Shown here: positions 56,913 through 64,000 of the stretch, in pieces
Layout of the letters: every line of letters starts with the position of its first letter
Numbering within the stretch: position 1 is the first letter of the stretch
From: Rhodoferax sediminis
GTDB lineage: Bacteria; Pseudomonadota; Gammaproteobacteria; Burkholderiales; Burkholderiaceae_C
Reading direction: 5' to 3'
Length of the DNA: 64,000 nucleotides
NCBI RefSeq assembly: GCF_006970865.1
Contig: NZ_CP035503.1
Location: forward strand, 1,067,001 to 1,131,000
Notes under the pieces: generated by a model
Databases searched by the model: none
What the model was told of the DNA's origin: nothing
What the model saw: the letters and a program-made list of their open reading frames with translations, nothing else
Made by a program: the position numbers and the translations under genes

Positions 56913-57854
56913 TTGAGCCTGGTTTCTGAACAAAAAGTGCCTGTAGCCTTGACGGTACATGGGCCAATTGCTTCTAAAAGAATAGCGTCCGGCTTGCTGC
57001 TGGCGACGCTGGGCGCGATTGCCTTCAGCGGCAAGGCGATCATCGTCAAGCTGGCGTACCGCTACGGCGTCGATGCCGTCACGCTCATCATGTACCGCAT
57101 GCTGTTCGCGCTGCCGATCTTTGCCGTGATGGCGTGGTGGGCCAGCCGCGGCCGGGCGCCGCTCACGCGCCGCGACTGGCTGGGCGTGCTCGGGCTCGGT
57201 GTGAGCGGCTACTACCTGGCCAGCTTTCTGGACTTTGCCGGCCTGCAGTACGTCACGGCGTCACTGGAGCGGCTCATCCTGTACCTCAACCCGACGCTGG
57301 TGCTGGTGCTGGGCTGGCTGTTCTACCGCAAGCGGGTGCTGCCGCTGCAGGTCGTGGCCATGGCCATCAGCTATTGCGGGGTGCTGGTGGTGTTCAGCCA
57401 CGAGATCAAGCTGCAGGGCGAGGACGTGATGCTGGGCGCCCTGCTGGTGTTTGCCAGTGCCGTCAGCTATGCGGTGTACCTGGTGTACAGCGGCGAGCTG
57501 GTGCGGCGCCTGGGCGCCTCGCGCCTGGTGGGGCTGGCGACCTTGGTGGCGTGCCTGTGTTGCATCCTGCAATTCTTGGTGCTGCGCCCCCTGAGCGCGG
57601 CGCTGGTGGCGCCCGAGGTCATCTGGCTCTCCATCCTGAATGCCACGCTGTGTACCGCCGTGCCGGTGCTGATGGTCATGATGGCGGTGGAGCGTATTGG
57701 CGCGGCCCTGGCGGCGCAGGCCGGCATGGTGGGTCCGATGTCGACCATCCTGATGGGCGTGCTGATTCTGGGCGAGCCGTTCAACGCGTGGATCGTCGTG
57801 GGCACCGCGCTGGTCATGGGCGGCGTCTTTCTGGTATCAAAATACAGGGCCTGA
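56913..57854 (+). CDS. EamA/DMT family transporter
   Basis: 313 residues from a TTG at 56913 with GAGGCTGTATC upstream; no ATG lies before the first helix. Ten membrane segments in two EamA halves (SGLLLATLGAIAFSGKAIIV ... ISYCGVLVVFSHE; VMLGALLVFASAVSYAVYLV ... WIVVGTALVMGGVFLVSKY). Substrate unknown; family members export amino acids or other metabolites. The N-terminal 25 residues are partly coded by a 48-bp repeat copy (56939-56986), which may explain the unusual leader before TM1. Confidence 0.88.
   Translation: MSLVSEQKVPVALTVHGPIASKRIASGLLLATLGAIAFSGKAIIVKLAYRYGVDAVTLIMYRMLFALPIFAVMAWWASRGRAPLTRRDWLGVLGLGVSGYYLASFLDFAGLQYVTASLERLILYLNPTLVLVLGWLFYRKRVLPLQVVAMAISYCGVLVVFSHEIKLQGEDVMLGALLVFASAVSYAVYLVYSGELVRRLGASRLVGLATLVACLCCILQFLVLRPLSAALVAPEVIWLSILNATLCTAVPVLMVMMAVERIGAALAAQAGMVGPMSTILMGVLILGEPFNAWIVVGTALVMGGVFLVSKYRA
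56939..56986 (-). repeat. 48-bp interspersed repeat at the EamA gene start
   Basis: Minus strand: GCTAT, 7 nt, GAAGC, 20 nt, AGGCTACAGGC; exact geometry. It codes for the residues just before TM1 (VALTVHGPIASKRIA). Confidence 0.6.
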
Positions 57855-57884
57855 CGGAGACTGTCAGCTCAAGGAGTTCAAAAA

Positions 57885-58691
57885 ATGGATCTGGGTATTT
57901 CGGGCAAATGGGCGCTGGTCTGCGGTGCCAGCAAGGGCTTGGGGCTGGGCTGCGCGCGGGCGCTGGTGCGCGAGGGCGTGAACGTCGTGATCAATGCGCG
58001 CGGCGGCGAGACGCTGCAGGCGGCAGCTAGCAAATTGATGGCTGACCGTGCAGGGCCTACAAGGGCTAGTGTGCTATTTGTTCCTGCAGACATCACCACC
58101 CCCGAAGGCCGCGCCGCGGTGTTTGCCGCACCGGGCGGGCCGGGCCGGGACTTCGACATCGTGGTCACCAACGCCGGCGGGCCGCCGCCCGGCGACTTCC
58201 GCGACTGGGACCGCGATGCCTGGATCCGCGCGGTGGACGCCAACATGCTCACGCCCATCGAGTTGATCCAGGCCACGGTCGACGGCATGGCAGCGCGCGG
58301 TTTTGGCCGCATCGTCAACATCACTTCCAGTTCGGTGAAAGCGCCGATCGACATCCTGGGCCTGTCCAACGGCGCGCGCAGCGGCCTGACCGGTTTCGTG
58401 GCGGGCGTGGCGCGCAGCAAACTGGCGGCGCGGGGCGTCACCCTGAACAACCTGTTGCCCGGCGTCTTCGATACCGACCGCATCAAGAACATGGCGCGGC
58501 GCACCTCTGAGCAAACCGGCCAGCCGATCGAGGTCATCCTGCATGCGCGCGTCAAAAACATTCCGGCGCAGCGCTTCGGCACTCCCGACGAGTTCGGTGC
58601 CATCTGCGCCTTTTTGTGCAGCACCCACGCCGCCTATATCACGGGCCAGAATGTGCTGGCCGACGGAGGGGCCTACCCAGGCACTTTTTAA
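57885..58691 (+). CDS. Atypical SDR family oxidoreductase
   Basis: 268 residues from the ATG at 57885 with AAGGAG upstream. Rossmann fold with CGASKGLGLGCARALVREG, VVTNAGGPPPGDF and a conserved ITSSSVKAPI Ser strand, but the catalytic YxxxK is replaced: the text reads LGLSNGARSGLTGF, with Ser for Tyr and Arg for Lys. It ends normally (LADGGAYPGTF). This matches a known atypical branch related to beta-ketoacyl-ACP reductases that lacks the full catalytic tetrad; activity is uncertain. It carries a 48-bp repeat in frame (ASKLMADRAGPTRAS). Confidence 0.88.
   Translation: MDLGISGKWALVCGASKGLGLGCARALVREGVNVVINARGGETLQAAASKLMADRAGPTRASVLFVPADITTPEGRAAVFAAPGGPGRDFDIVVTNAGGPPPGDFRDWDRDAWIRAVDANMLTPIELIQATVDGMAARGFGRIVNITSSSVKAPIDILGLSNGARSGLTGFVAGVARSKLAARGVTLNNLLPGVFDTDRIKNMARRTSEQTGQPIEVILHARVKNIPAQRFGTPDEFGAICAFLCSTHAAYITGQNVLADGGAYPGTF
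58026..58073 (+). repeat. 48-bp interspersed repeat inside SDR gene
   Basis: GCTAG, 7 nt, ATGGC, 20 nt, GGGCTAGTGTG; exact geometry, read through in frame. Confidence 0.55.
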
Positions 58692-58706
58692 GACGGGAAT
58701 TGAAGC

Positions 58707-59651
58707 TCAAAGCCGTGGCAGGAAGTCTCCAACCGAGACGCATTCGATAAAGCCCCGCAATGCGGGCGTCATCTGTTTGCCGCGGTGCACCACAAGATAG
58801 CATTGCCGGAGCATTTTGGGCAGGGTTGTGGGCAGGCGGCACAGCCGCCCCGTCTCGATCAAGTCTTCAACGGCCCAGTGCGAAAGACAGGCCAGCCCCA
58901 GGCCCTGCGCCGCCGCACGCTGGATGGCCTCCGAGCTGCCCAGCTCGATGCTGCGCCGGTAGGAACGAAGCTGCGGCAGTATGAGCTGATCGGTCGTCTC
59001 GCGCGTGCCCGAGCCCGCCTCGCGCAGCAGCCACAGCGCCTCGCGCAGCGCCTTCACGGGCACCCGTGCGTTCACAGTTGGACCCCGCGATGAATTCGCC
59101 AGTGGATGATCCGGCGCCGCCACAATGACGAGCTCGTCCTGCAGCCACGGCGTGACTTCCAGCGTGGCCTCGTGGCATGGTCCTTCGATCAGGCCGACAT
59201 CCAGTTCAAACGCCGCCACGGCCGCGGCAATGACGCTGGTGTTGCCGATCATGACCCTGGACTGCCAGGCGGGAGCCTGGTCAAGCTGCTGCTGGGTGAG
59301 GAACCGGCCCAGCAGCGTCGGCAGCACATAGTTGCCAATCGTCGTACTGGCACCGATGCGCAGCGACTGTGCCTGCGCGCTGCTGTCGCGCGCCATCTGC
59401 TCGACGCCTGCGGCACCATCCAGCAAGGCCAGCGCCCGCGGCAGCAGCGCACGGCCGTTGTCGTTGAGCAGCAATCGTTTGCCGGCACGCTCGAACAATC
59501 GCAACGACAACACGCGCTCGAGCTCGTTGATGGCCGAACTGGTGGCCGACTGGGATAGTGCAATCTGCTCGCTCGCGGCCGTGGTGCTGCCGCTGCGCGC
59601 CACGGCGACAAAAATCTGCAGCTGGCGCAGGGTCAGACGTAGCACATCCAT
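58707..59651 (-). CDS. LysR family transcriptional regulator
   Basis: 314 residues. N-terminal winged helix (LTLRQLQIFVAVARSGSTTAASEQIALSQSATSSAINELE, cut by its turn) and a type 2 periplasmic-binding-like effector domain (SLRIGASTTIGNYVLPTLLGRF, ... GLIEGPCHEATLEVTPWLQDELVIV). It is divergent from the yeiH gene, 120 bp apart, the same arrangement as yeiE/yeiH or cbbR-type pairs, so it probably controls that gene. It converges with the SDR gene. Confidence 0.92.
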   Translation of the reverse strand: MDVLRLTLRQLQIFVAVARSGSTTAASEQIALSQSATSSAINELERVLSLRLFERAGKRLLLNDNGRALLPRALALLDGAAGVEQMARDSSAQAQSLRIGASTTIGNYVLPTLLGRFLTQQQLDQAPAWQSRVMIGNTSVIAAAVAAFELDVGLIEGPCHEATLEVTPWLQDELVIVAAPDHPLANSSRGPTVNARVPVKALREALWLLREAGSGTRETTDQLILPQLRSYRRSIELGSSEAIQRAAAQGLGLACLSHWAVEDLIETGRLCRLPTTLPKMLRQCYLVVHRGKQMTPALRGFIECVSVGDFLPRL

Positions 59652-59771
59652 GGGTTGAGGCTTTCCGTATATCGATTAAACAGGTACATATTACATAAAG
59701 TACTTGTTGGACAGATGTTAGGGATATCCCTAGAGTTGCGCCATCTCGCTCCAAACTCAAAGAGGAATTAC

Positions 59772-60893
59772 ATGACCAGCGCTGCAACAACCATTTCACG
59801 AGGCCAAGCCACCCCCGGAGCGCCCGCGCCGATCGGGTTGTTGCGCCTGCTGCCGGGCCTGGGTGTCAGCGCGGCGCTGGCGGCGGCAGGCATGGCGCTG
59901 GGGCGTATCGACTGGCTGCAAAACCATGGTTTCAGCGCGCTGACGCTGGCCATCGTGCTGGGCATGCTGGTGGGCAACACGGTGTACCCGCGCTTTGCCA
60001 CGGCGAGCGGCGCCGGCGTCACCTTCTCGAAGCAAAACTTGTTGCGTCTGGGCGTGGTGCTGTACGGCATGCGCCTGACGATGCAGGATATCGGTCATGT
60101 GGGCCTGGCCGGCGTGACCATCGATGCACTGGTACTGAGTTCGACCTTTGCGCTGGCCTGCCTCGTTGGCACGCGCTGGCTCGGGCTGGACCGCAAGACG
60201 GCCATGCTGATTGGCGCTGGCAGTTCGATCTGCGGGGCCGCTGCGGTGATGGCGGCCGAGCCCGTGGTGCGTGCGCGCGCCGAGCAGGTCACGGTGGCGG
60301 TGGCCACGGTGGTGGTGTTCGGAACGCTGGGGATCTTTCTGTACCCGCTGCTGTTCGATCTGAACCAGTACTGGCACGTGATTCCTGGCGGCGCCCATAC
60401 TTTCGGCATCTACGCCGGCTCGACCATCCACGAGGTGGCGCAGGTGGTGGCCGCCGCACGCTCGATCGGACCCGATGCGGCTGACTCTGCGGTGATTGCC
60501 AAGATGGTGCGCGTGATGATGCTGGCGCCCTTTCTGATCATGCTGTCGGCCTGGCTGGCGCGCGACGATGCGCGTCGCGACGAGCAGGACGGGGCTACCC
60601 GCAATGCCACAACGGCGCCGCGCAAGGTGACGGTGCCCTGGTTTGCCTTTGCCTTTGTCGGCGTGGTGCTGTTCAACTCGCTGCAGTGGCTGCCTGCGCC
60701 GGTGGTTGCCGCCGTCACGGAGATCGACACCGCGCTGCTGGCCATGGCCATGGCGGCCCTGGGACTGTCCACGCATGTAGGGGCTATTCGCAAAGCCGGC
60801 GTGAAGCCGCTGCTGCTGGCGGCCATCCTGTTCAGCTGGCTGGTGGCAGGCGGCGCGATGATCAACCACTGGGTGCCCGTACTGCTCGGCTGA
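59772..60893 (+). CDS. YeiH/UPF0324 family putative sulfate exporter
   Basis: 373 residues from the ATG at 59772 with AGAGGAATTA upstream. About ten membrane segments with family text: FSALTLAIVLGMLVGNTVYP, FSKQNLLRLGVVLYGMRLTMQDI, IGAGSSICGAAAVMAAEPVV, GAHTFGIYAGSTIHEVAQVVAA and LLAMAMAALGLSTHVGAIRKAGVKPL. Family proteins are thought to export sulfate or related anions formed in sulfonate breakdown; direct proof is limited. Control by the divergent LysR regulator is likely. Confidence 0.9.
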   Translation: MTSAATTISRGQATPGAPAPIGLLRLLPGLGVSAALAAAGMALGRIDWLQNHGFSALTLAIVLGMLVGNTVYPRFATASGAGVTFSKQNLLRLGVVLYGMRLTMQDIGHVGLAGVTIDALVLSSTFALACLVGTRWLGLDRKTAMLIGAGSSICGAAAVMAAEPVVRARAEQVTVAVATVVVFGTLGIFLYPLLFDLNQYWHVIPGGAHTFGIYAGSTIHEVAQVVAAARSIGPDAADSAVIAKMVRVMMLAPFLIMLSAWLARDDARRDEQDGATRNATTAPRKVTVPWFAFAFVGVVLFNSLQWLPAPVVAAVTEIDTALLAMAMAALGLSTHVGAIRKAGVKPLLLAAILFSWLVAGGAMINHWVPVLLG

Positions 60894-61069
60894 ACATCAT
60901 CGCTGGCTGCCAACGGGCTGATGCTCTAGAGGGGCATCTGGCTTGGAGGGCGGGTGATTGTCATGAAAAGCCAAGTGGGAGGCATCCAACGTCAAGCAGG
61001 AAGTGGCGCCAGGACAGATGATTCACGTGTCGCTTCAGACTTGATGTTTCAACTTGGAGACCCTTCCTC

Positions 61070-62128
61070 ATGAACTTCCTTGACGGCCATCTGTATCCCG
61101 AGAACCAGCAGCCCCTGATCATTACCGCCGCCCCCTATGCACCGGGCTGGATTCCCTCGGACTTTCCGGAAGACATCCCGATCACCATGGAGGAGCAGAT
61201 CCAGAAGGCGGTGGATTGCTATGAAGCCGGTGCCACCGTACTGCATCTGCACGTGCGCGAAGCCAATGGCAAGGGCTCCAAGCGCCTGTCCATGTTCAAT
61301 GAACTGATCGCCGGGGTGCGCAAGGCGGTGCCCGAGATGGTTATCCAGGTGGGCGGCTCCATCAGCTTCGCACCCGAGGACGATGGTGCTGCAGCCAAAT
61401 GGCTCTCCGACGACACGCGCCACATGCTGGCCGAACTCACGCCCAAGCCCGACCAGGTGACGGTGACCGTCAACACGACCCAGATGAACGTGACCGAGCA
61501 TGCGGGCATCGATGACTTCAAGGGCGTTTCGCGCGGCTTCCCGCACCTCTACAGCACCTACAAGGACATGATCGTGCCCTCGAACCCCAGCTGGGCCGAG
61601 GAGCACATCCGCCGCCTGAGCAAAGCGGGCATCCAGAGCGCCTTCCAGTGCTACAACATCAACAGCTTTGAAACGATTGAGCGGATGATTCGCCGCGGCG
61701 TCTACAAGGGCCCGCTGGTGATGAATTGGGTGGCCATCAGCGGCGGCATGGACCAGGCGAACATCTACAACCTGGCCAACTTCCTGCGTGCTGCACCCGA
61801 TGGCTCGGTGATCACGGTGGAGAGCTCGGTGCTCAATGTGCTGCCCATCAACATGATTGGCATGGCTCTGGGCCTGCATGTGCGCTGCGGCATTGAGGAT
61901 GTGCTCTGGAAGCAGGACCGCTCGGGCAAGGCCAGCTCCGTCGAGCAAATCAAGCAGTTGGTGCGTATCGCCGGCGAATTTGGTCGTCCGATTGCGACAG
62001 GACAGCAGGCTCGCGAGATCTTGCAGCTGGATGTGTTCTACGAAACCGCCGATGAGACGCTGGCCAAGAACGGCTTCGCGCCCAACCGCAAGGGTGGCAA
62101 TCAGGGCTTCCTGCGCAAGCCGGACTAA
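61070..62128 (+). CDS. BKACE family beta-keto acid cleavage enzyme (DUF849)
   Basis: 352 residues from the ATG at 61070. TIM-barrel BKACE text: PLIITAAPYAPGWIPSDFPEDIPITMEEQ, broken here, zinc ligands in LHLHVREANGKGSKR (HxH), VIQVGGSISF, VTVTVNTTQMN, MNWVAISGGMD and VESSVLNVLP (Glu). BKACEs condense a beta-keto acid with acetyl-CoA and split it to acetoacetate and an acyl-CoA; the substrate varies widely between members. The next genes are a quinone oxidoreductase and a Bug-type solute receptor, which suggests a catabolic operon for an imported organic acid. Confidence 0.9.
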   Translation: MNFLDGHLYPENQQPLIITAAPYAPGWIPSDFPEDIPITMEEQIQKAVDCYEAGATVLHLHVREANGKGSKRLSMFNELIAGVRKAVPEMVIQVGGSISFAPEDDGAAAKWLSDDTRHMLAELTPKPDQVTVTVNTTQMNVTEHAGIDDFKGVSRGFPHLYSTYKDMIVPSNPSWAEEHIRRLSKAGIQSAFQCYNINSFETIERMIRRGVYKGPLVMNWVAISGGMDQANIYNLANFLRAAPDGSVITVESSVLNVLPINMIGMALGLHVRCGIEDVLWKQDRSGKASSVEQIKQLVRIAGEFGRPIATGQQAREILQLDVFYETADETLAKNGFAPNRKGGNQGFLRKPD

Positions 62129-62167
62129 CGCCACCGCGTTGATACAACCACAACAGGAGACAAAAAA

Positions 62168-63148
62168 ATGGCAAGGGTCGTTAAATTCTACGAAACGGGC
62201 GCTCCCGATGTACTGCGGTTTGAGGATGCAGACGTTGGTGAACCGGGGCCCGGAGAGGTTCGCTTGCGCCACGTGGCGGTGGGCCTGAATTTTGCGGACA
62301 CCTACTTCCGCAGTGGCATCTACCCGGTGCCGCTGCCCAGCGGCATCGGCAACGAGGCGGCCGGCGTGGTCGAGGCCGTCGGTGCCGGCGTGAGCGATTT
62401 CGTGGTCGGTGACCGTGTGACCTACACGGGCTTTACCAACACGCTGGGCGCCTACAGCACGCAGCGGCTGATTTCTGCCGCACCGCTGATCAAACTGCCC
62501 GAAGGCATCAGCTGCGAGACCGCGGCTGCAATGACCATGCGCGGTTTGTCTGCTTCCTACCTGTGCCGCAGGATCTACCCGTTCCAGGGCGATGAAACCA
62601 TATTGCTACATGCCGCCGCCGGTGGTGTGGGCCTGATCGTGTCCCAGTGGGCCAAACTTCTGGGCCTCCATGTGATTGGAACCGTCTCTACCGAGGCCAA
62701 GGCCGAAGTGGCACGCGCCCACGGTTGTGAGCACATCATCAACTACAGCCATGAAGACGTTGCCAAGCGCGTGCGCGAGATCACCAACGGCGCGGGCGTC
62801 TCTGTGGTTTTTGACAGCGTGGGCAAAGACACATTCATGGCTTCGCTGGACTCGCTCAAGCGCCGCGGCCTGCTGGTGTGCGTGGGTACCGCCTCCGGAA
62901 AAATCCCCCCGTTCGACCCTGCGATCCTGGCCCGCAAAGGCTCCGCATACATCACCCGTCCAGGTTTGGCCGACTACATCGCGGATCCGGCCGAAAAGGC
63001 GGAACTGGTCGGGGAGCTCTTCGGCCATGTGGCGGCAGGGCGTATCCACATCGAGATCAATCAACGGTATGCCCTGGAGGATGCGGTGCAGGCGCACCGG
63101 GATCTTGAAGGCCGGAAGACAACCGGATCATCCATATTCGTTATTTGA
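62168..63148 (+). CDS. Zinc-independent quinone oxidoreductase (MDR family)
   Basis: 326 residues from the ATG at 62168 with CAGGAGACAAAA upstream. GroES-like start (GVVEAVGAGVSDFVVGDRV) and a Rossmann domain with the NADPH motif LLHAAAGGVGLIVSQWAKLLG (about 147-167). It lacks the Cys/His ligands of zinc alcohol dehydrogenases, as in QOR (zeta-crystallin type). It reduces quinones or enones with NADPH. It starts 39 bp after the BKACE gene, in the same operon. Confidence 0.93.
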   Translation: MARVVKFYETGAPDVLRFEDADVGEPGPGEVRLRHVAVGLNFADTYFRSGIYPVPLPSGIGNEAAGVVEAVGAGVSDFVVGDRVTYTGFTNTLGAYSTQRLISAAPLIKLPEGISCETAAAMTMRGLSASYLCRRIYPFQGDETILLHAAAGGVGLIVSQWAKLLGLHVIGTVSTEAKAEVARAHGCEHIINYSHEDVAKRVREITNGAGVSVVFDSVGKDTFMASLDSLKRRGLLVCVGTASGKIPPFDPAILARKGSAYITRPGLADYIADPAEKAELVGELFGHVAAGRIHIEINQRYALEDAVQAHRDLEGRKTTGSSIFVI

Positions 63149-63175
63149 GGATTCCGCTTTCAAAGGTGAACTTTC

Positions 63176-64000
63176 ATGGCATTCAATTCAATGAAACTGC
63201 GAGTCTTCGCGATAGCTGCGCTTTCCTGGCTAACGGCGGTATCGCCTGCGCTGGCGCAGCAATGGCCGGATAAACCCATTCGGTTGATCGTCCCCGCACC
63301 TCCTGGCGGCATTTCCGATGCGGCAGCACGCTTGCTCGCTGAGCAGCTACGGGCCAGTCTTGGTCAGCCCGTGGTGGTGGACAACAAGCCAGGTGGTTCG
63401 GCTGTCATCGCCGAACGGGCACTGATGAGCGCGCCTGCGGATGGCTACACTTTGATGGTGGGGCCATCAAGTGTTCTGACCGATATACCACTCACCGTCA
63501 AGACACCTTACGATCCGCTCAAGACGTTCACCTATGTGGCAGAAATCACCAGCATGTTTCATGTGCTGGTGGCCAATGCAAACTTTCCGCCCAACAATGT
63601 CAAGGAATTACTGGACTACACCAAGAGCCATCCCCGCTCGGTCAGCATAGCGAATTCCAGCGTCGGCAACCGCTCGGATCTTCTCGGCGAGATGCTTAGG
63701 GCAAAGAGCGGTAATGACATCCTGGTCGTTCCATACAAGGGTTCAGCGCCTGCCCTGGTCGACCTGATGGGGAACCAGGTGCAACTGACCTTTGATGTCG
63801 TCAGCAATGTCGCCCCACTTGTCAAGAGTGGCAAGCTGAAGGCGCTTGCAATAGCGTCGTCGACACGCTCCCAGTACCTTCCCAAGGTTCCCGGTTTCGG
63901 CGAATTGGGGCTGCCTGATTTTGTCCTTCCTCACGCGAGCGTTGGCGTCTTTATGCTGAGCAGCACGCCCAAACCGCTTGCCGATCGAATCCAGAGCGAA
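63176..64000 (+). CDS. Bug family solute-binding protein (TctC-like), 3' end outside window
   Basis: 275 residues visible from the ATG at 63176 (an ATG at 63191 is in frame) to the window edge. Signal peptide (LRVFAIAALSWLTAVSPALAQQ) then typical Bug text: WPDKPIRLIVPAPPGGISDAAARLLAEQL, LGQPVVVDNKPGGSAVIAERAL, ADGYTLMVGPSS, VPYKGSAPALVDLMGNQVQLTFD, LVKSGKLKALAIASSTRS. Periplasmic receptor for an organic acid, feeding a TctAB transporter; the only tctBA pair in view is 8 kb upstream. Third gene of the BKACE operon. Confidence 0.94.
   Translation, partial: MAFNSMKLRVFAIAALSWLTAVSPALAQQWPDKPIRLIVPAPPGGISDAAARLLAEQLRASLGQPVVVDNKPGGSAVIAERALMSAPADGYTLMVGPSSVLTDIPLTVKTPYDPLKTFTYVAEITSMFHVLVANANFPPNNVKELLDYTKSHPRSVSIANSSVGNRSDLLGEMLRAKSGNDILVVPYKGSAPALVDLMGNQVQLTFDVVSNVAPLVKSGKLKALAIASSTRSQYLPKVPGFGELGLPDFVLPHASVGVFMLSSTPKPLADRIQSE

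Overview
The window is GC-rich, densely coded chromosomal DNA of a betaproteobacterium, most likely order Burkholderiales, family Comamonadaceae (Polaromonas/Rhodoferax/Variovorax-like). This rests on gene content (LolCD, quinol-type NO reductase, Bug/TctABC transporters, YeiH with a divergent LysR, a GspE-type ATPase) and on short interspersed repeats that resemble ones I recall from that family. The genus is an inference. I see no rRNA, tRNA, prophage, IS element, CRISPR array or replication origin.

Layout. 1-5.8 kb: housekeeping genes (GST end, secreted nuclease, recJ, lolC-lolD). 5.8-8.2 kb: a single-subunit quinol NO reductase. 8.2-43.4 kb: a long stress/envelope island rich in small membrane and secreted proteins: DUF1003, three tandem Crp/Fnr regulators, BrkB, a hemerythrin-katE operon (katE frameshifted), PRC-barrel, DUF883/YqjE-type genes, DUF3309, sorbosone dehydrogenase, an NRAMP relative, BON, ClsC-like phospholipase D, a receptor-less CheB/CheR-histidine kinase-CheB-response regulator-Crp operon, a tandem PRC protein, a fifth Crp/Fnr regulator, a DUF3494 ice-binding-like lipoprotein, OmpA, PPK2 and two collagen-like lipoproteins. 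43.4-49 kb: SPW protein and an S1C protease-MoxR-DUF58-VWA-phospholipase-like operon. 49-53 kb: TatD, deoxyinosine glycosylase, spermidine-synthase-like protein, GspE-like ATPase. 53-64 kb: metabolism and transport (TctBA, gamma-glutamyltransferase, EamA, SDR, LysR/YeiH, and a BKACE-quinone oxidoreductase-Bug operon cut by the window end).

The most notable signal is a recurring dyad, GTNCG-N4-CGNAC followed by AGAC, in front of genes across the stress island. Where a -10 element can be placed (seven sites, six with a downstream gene) the dyad is centred about 41.5-42.5 bp upstream of the predicted transcription start. That is the geometry of a class II Crp/Fnr activator site, and the same island encodes five closely related Crp/Fnr-type regulators. 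I infer a stress regulon controlled by one or more of these paralogues, possibly linked to the CheB/CheR-kinase operon whose last gene is one of them.

A second pattern is a 48-bp repeat with fixed geometry (5-7-5-20-11 nt) found at five places exactly and one with a small length change, plus two or three weaker copies; several lie inside coding sequence in frame. Two genes (katE and a YqjK-position membrane protein gene) each carry a one-base frameshift in a short C or G run, so they are either recent pseudogenes or sequencing errors.
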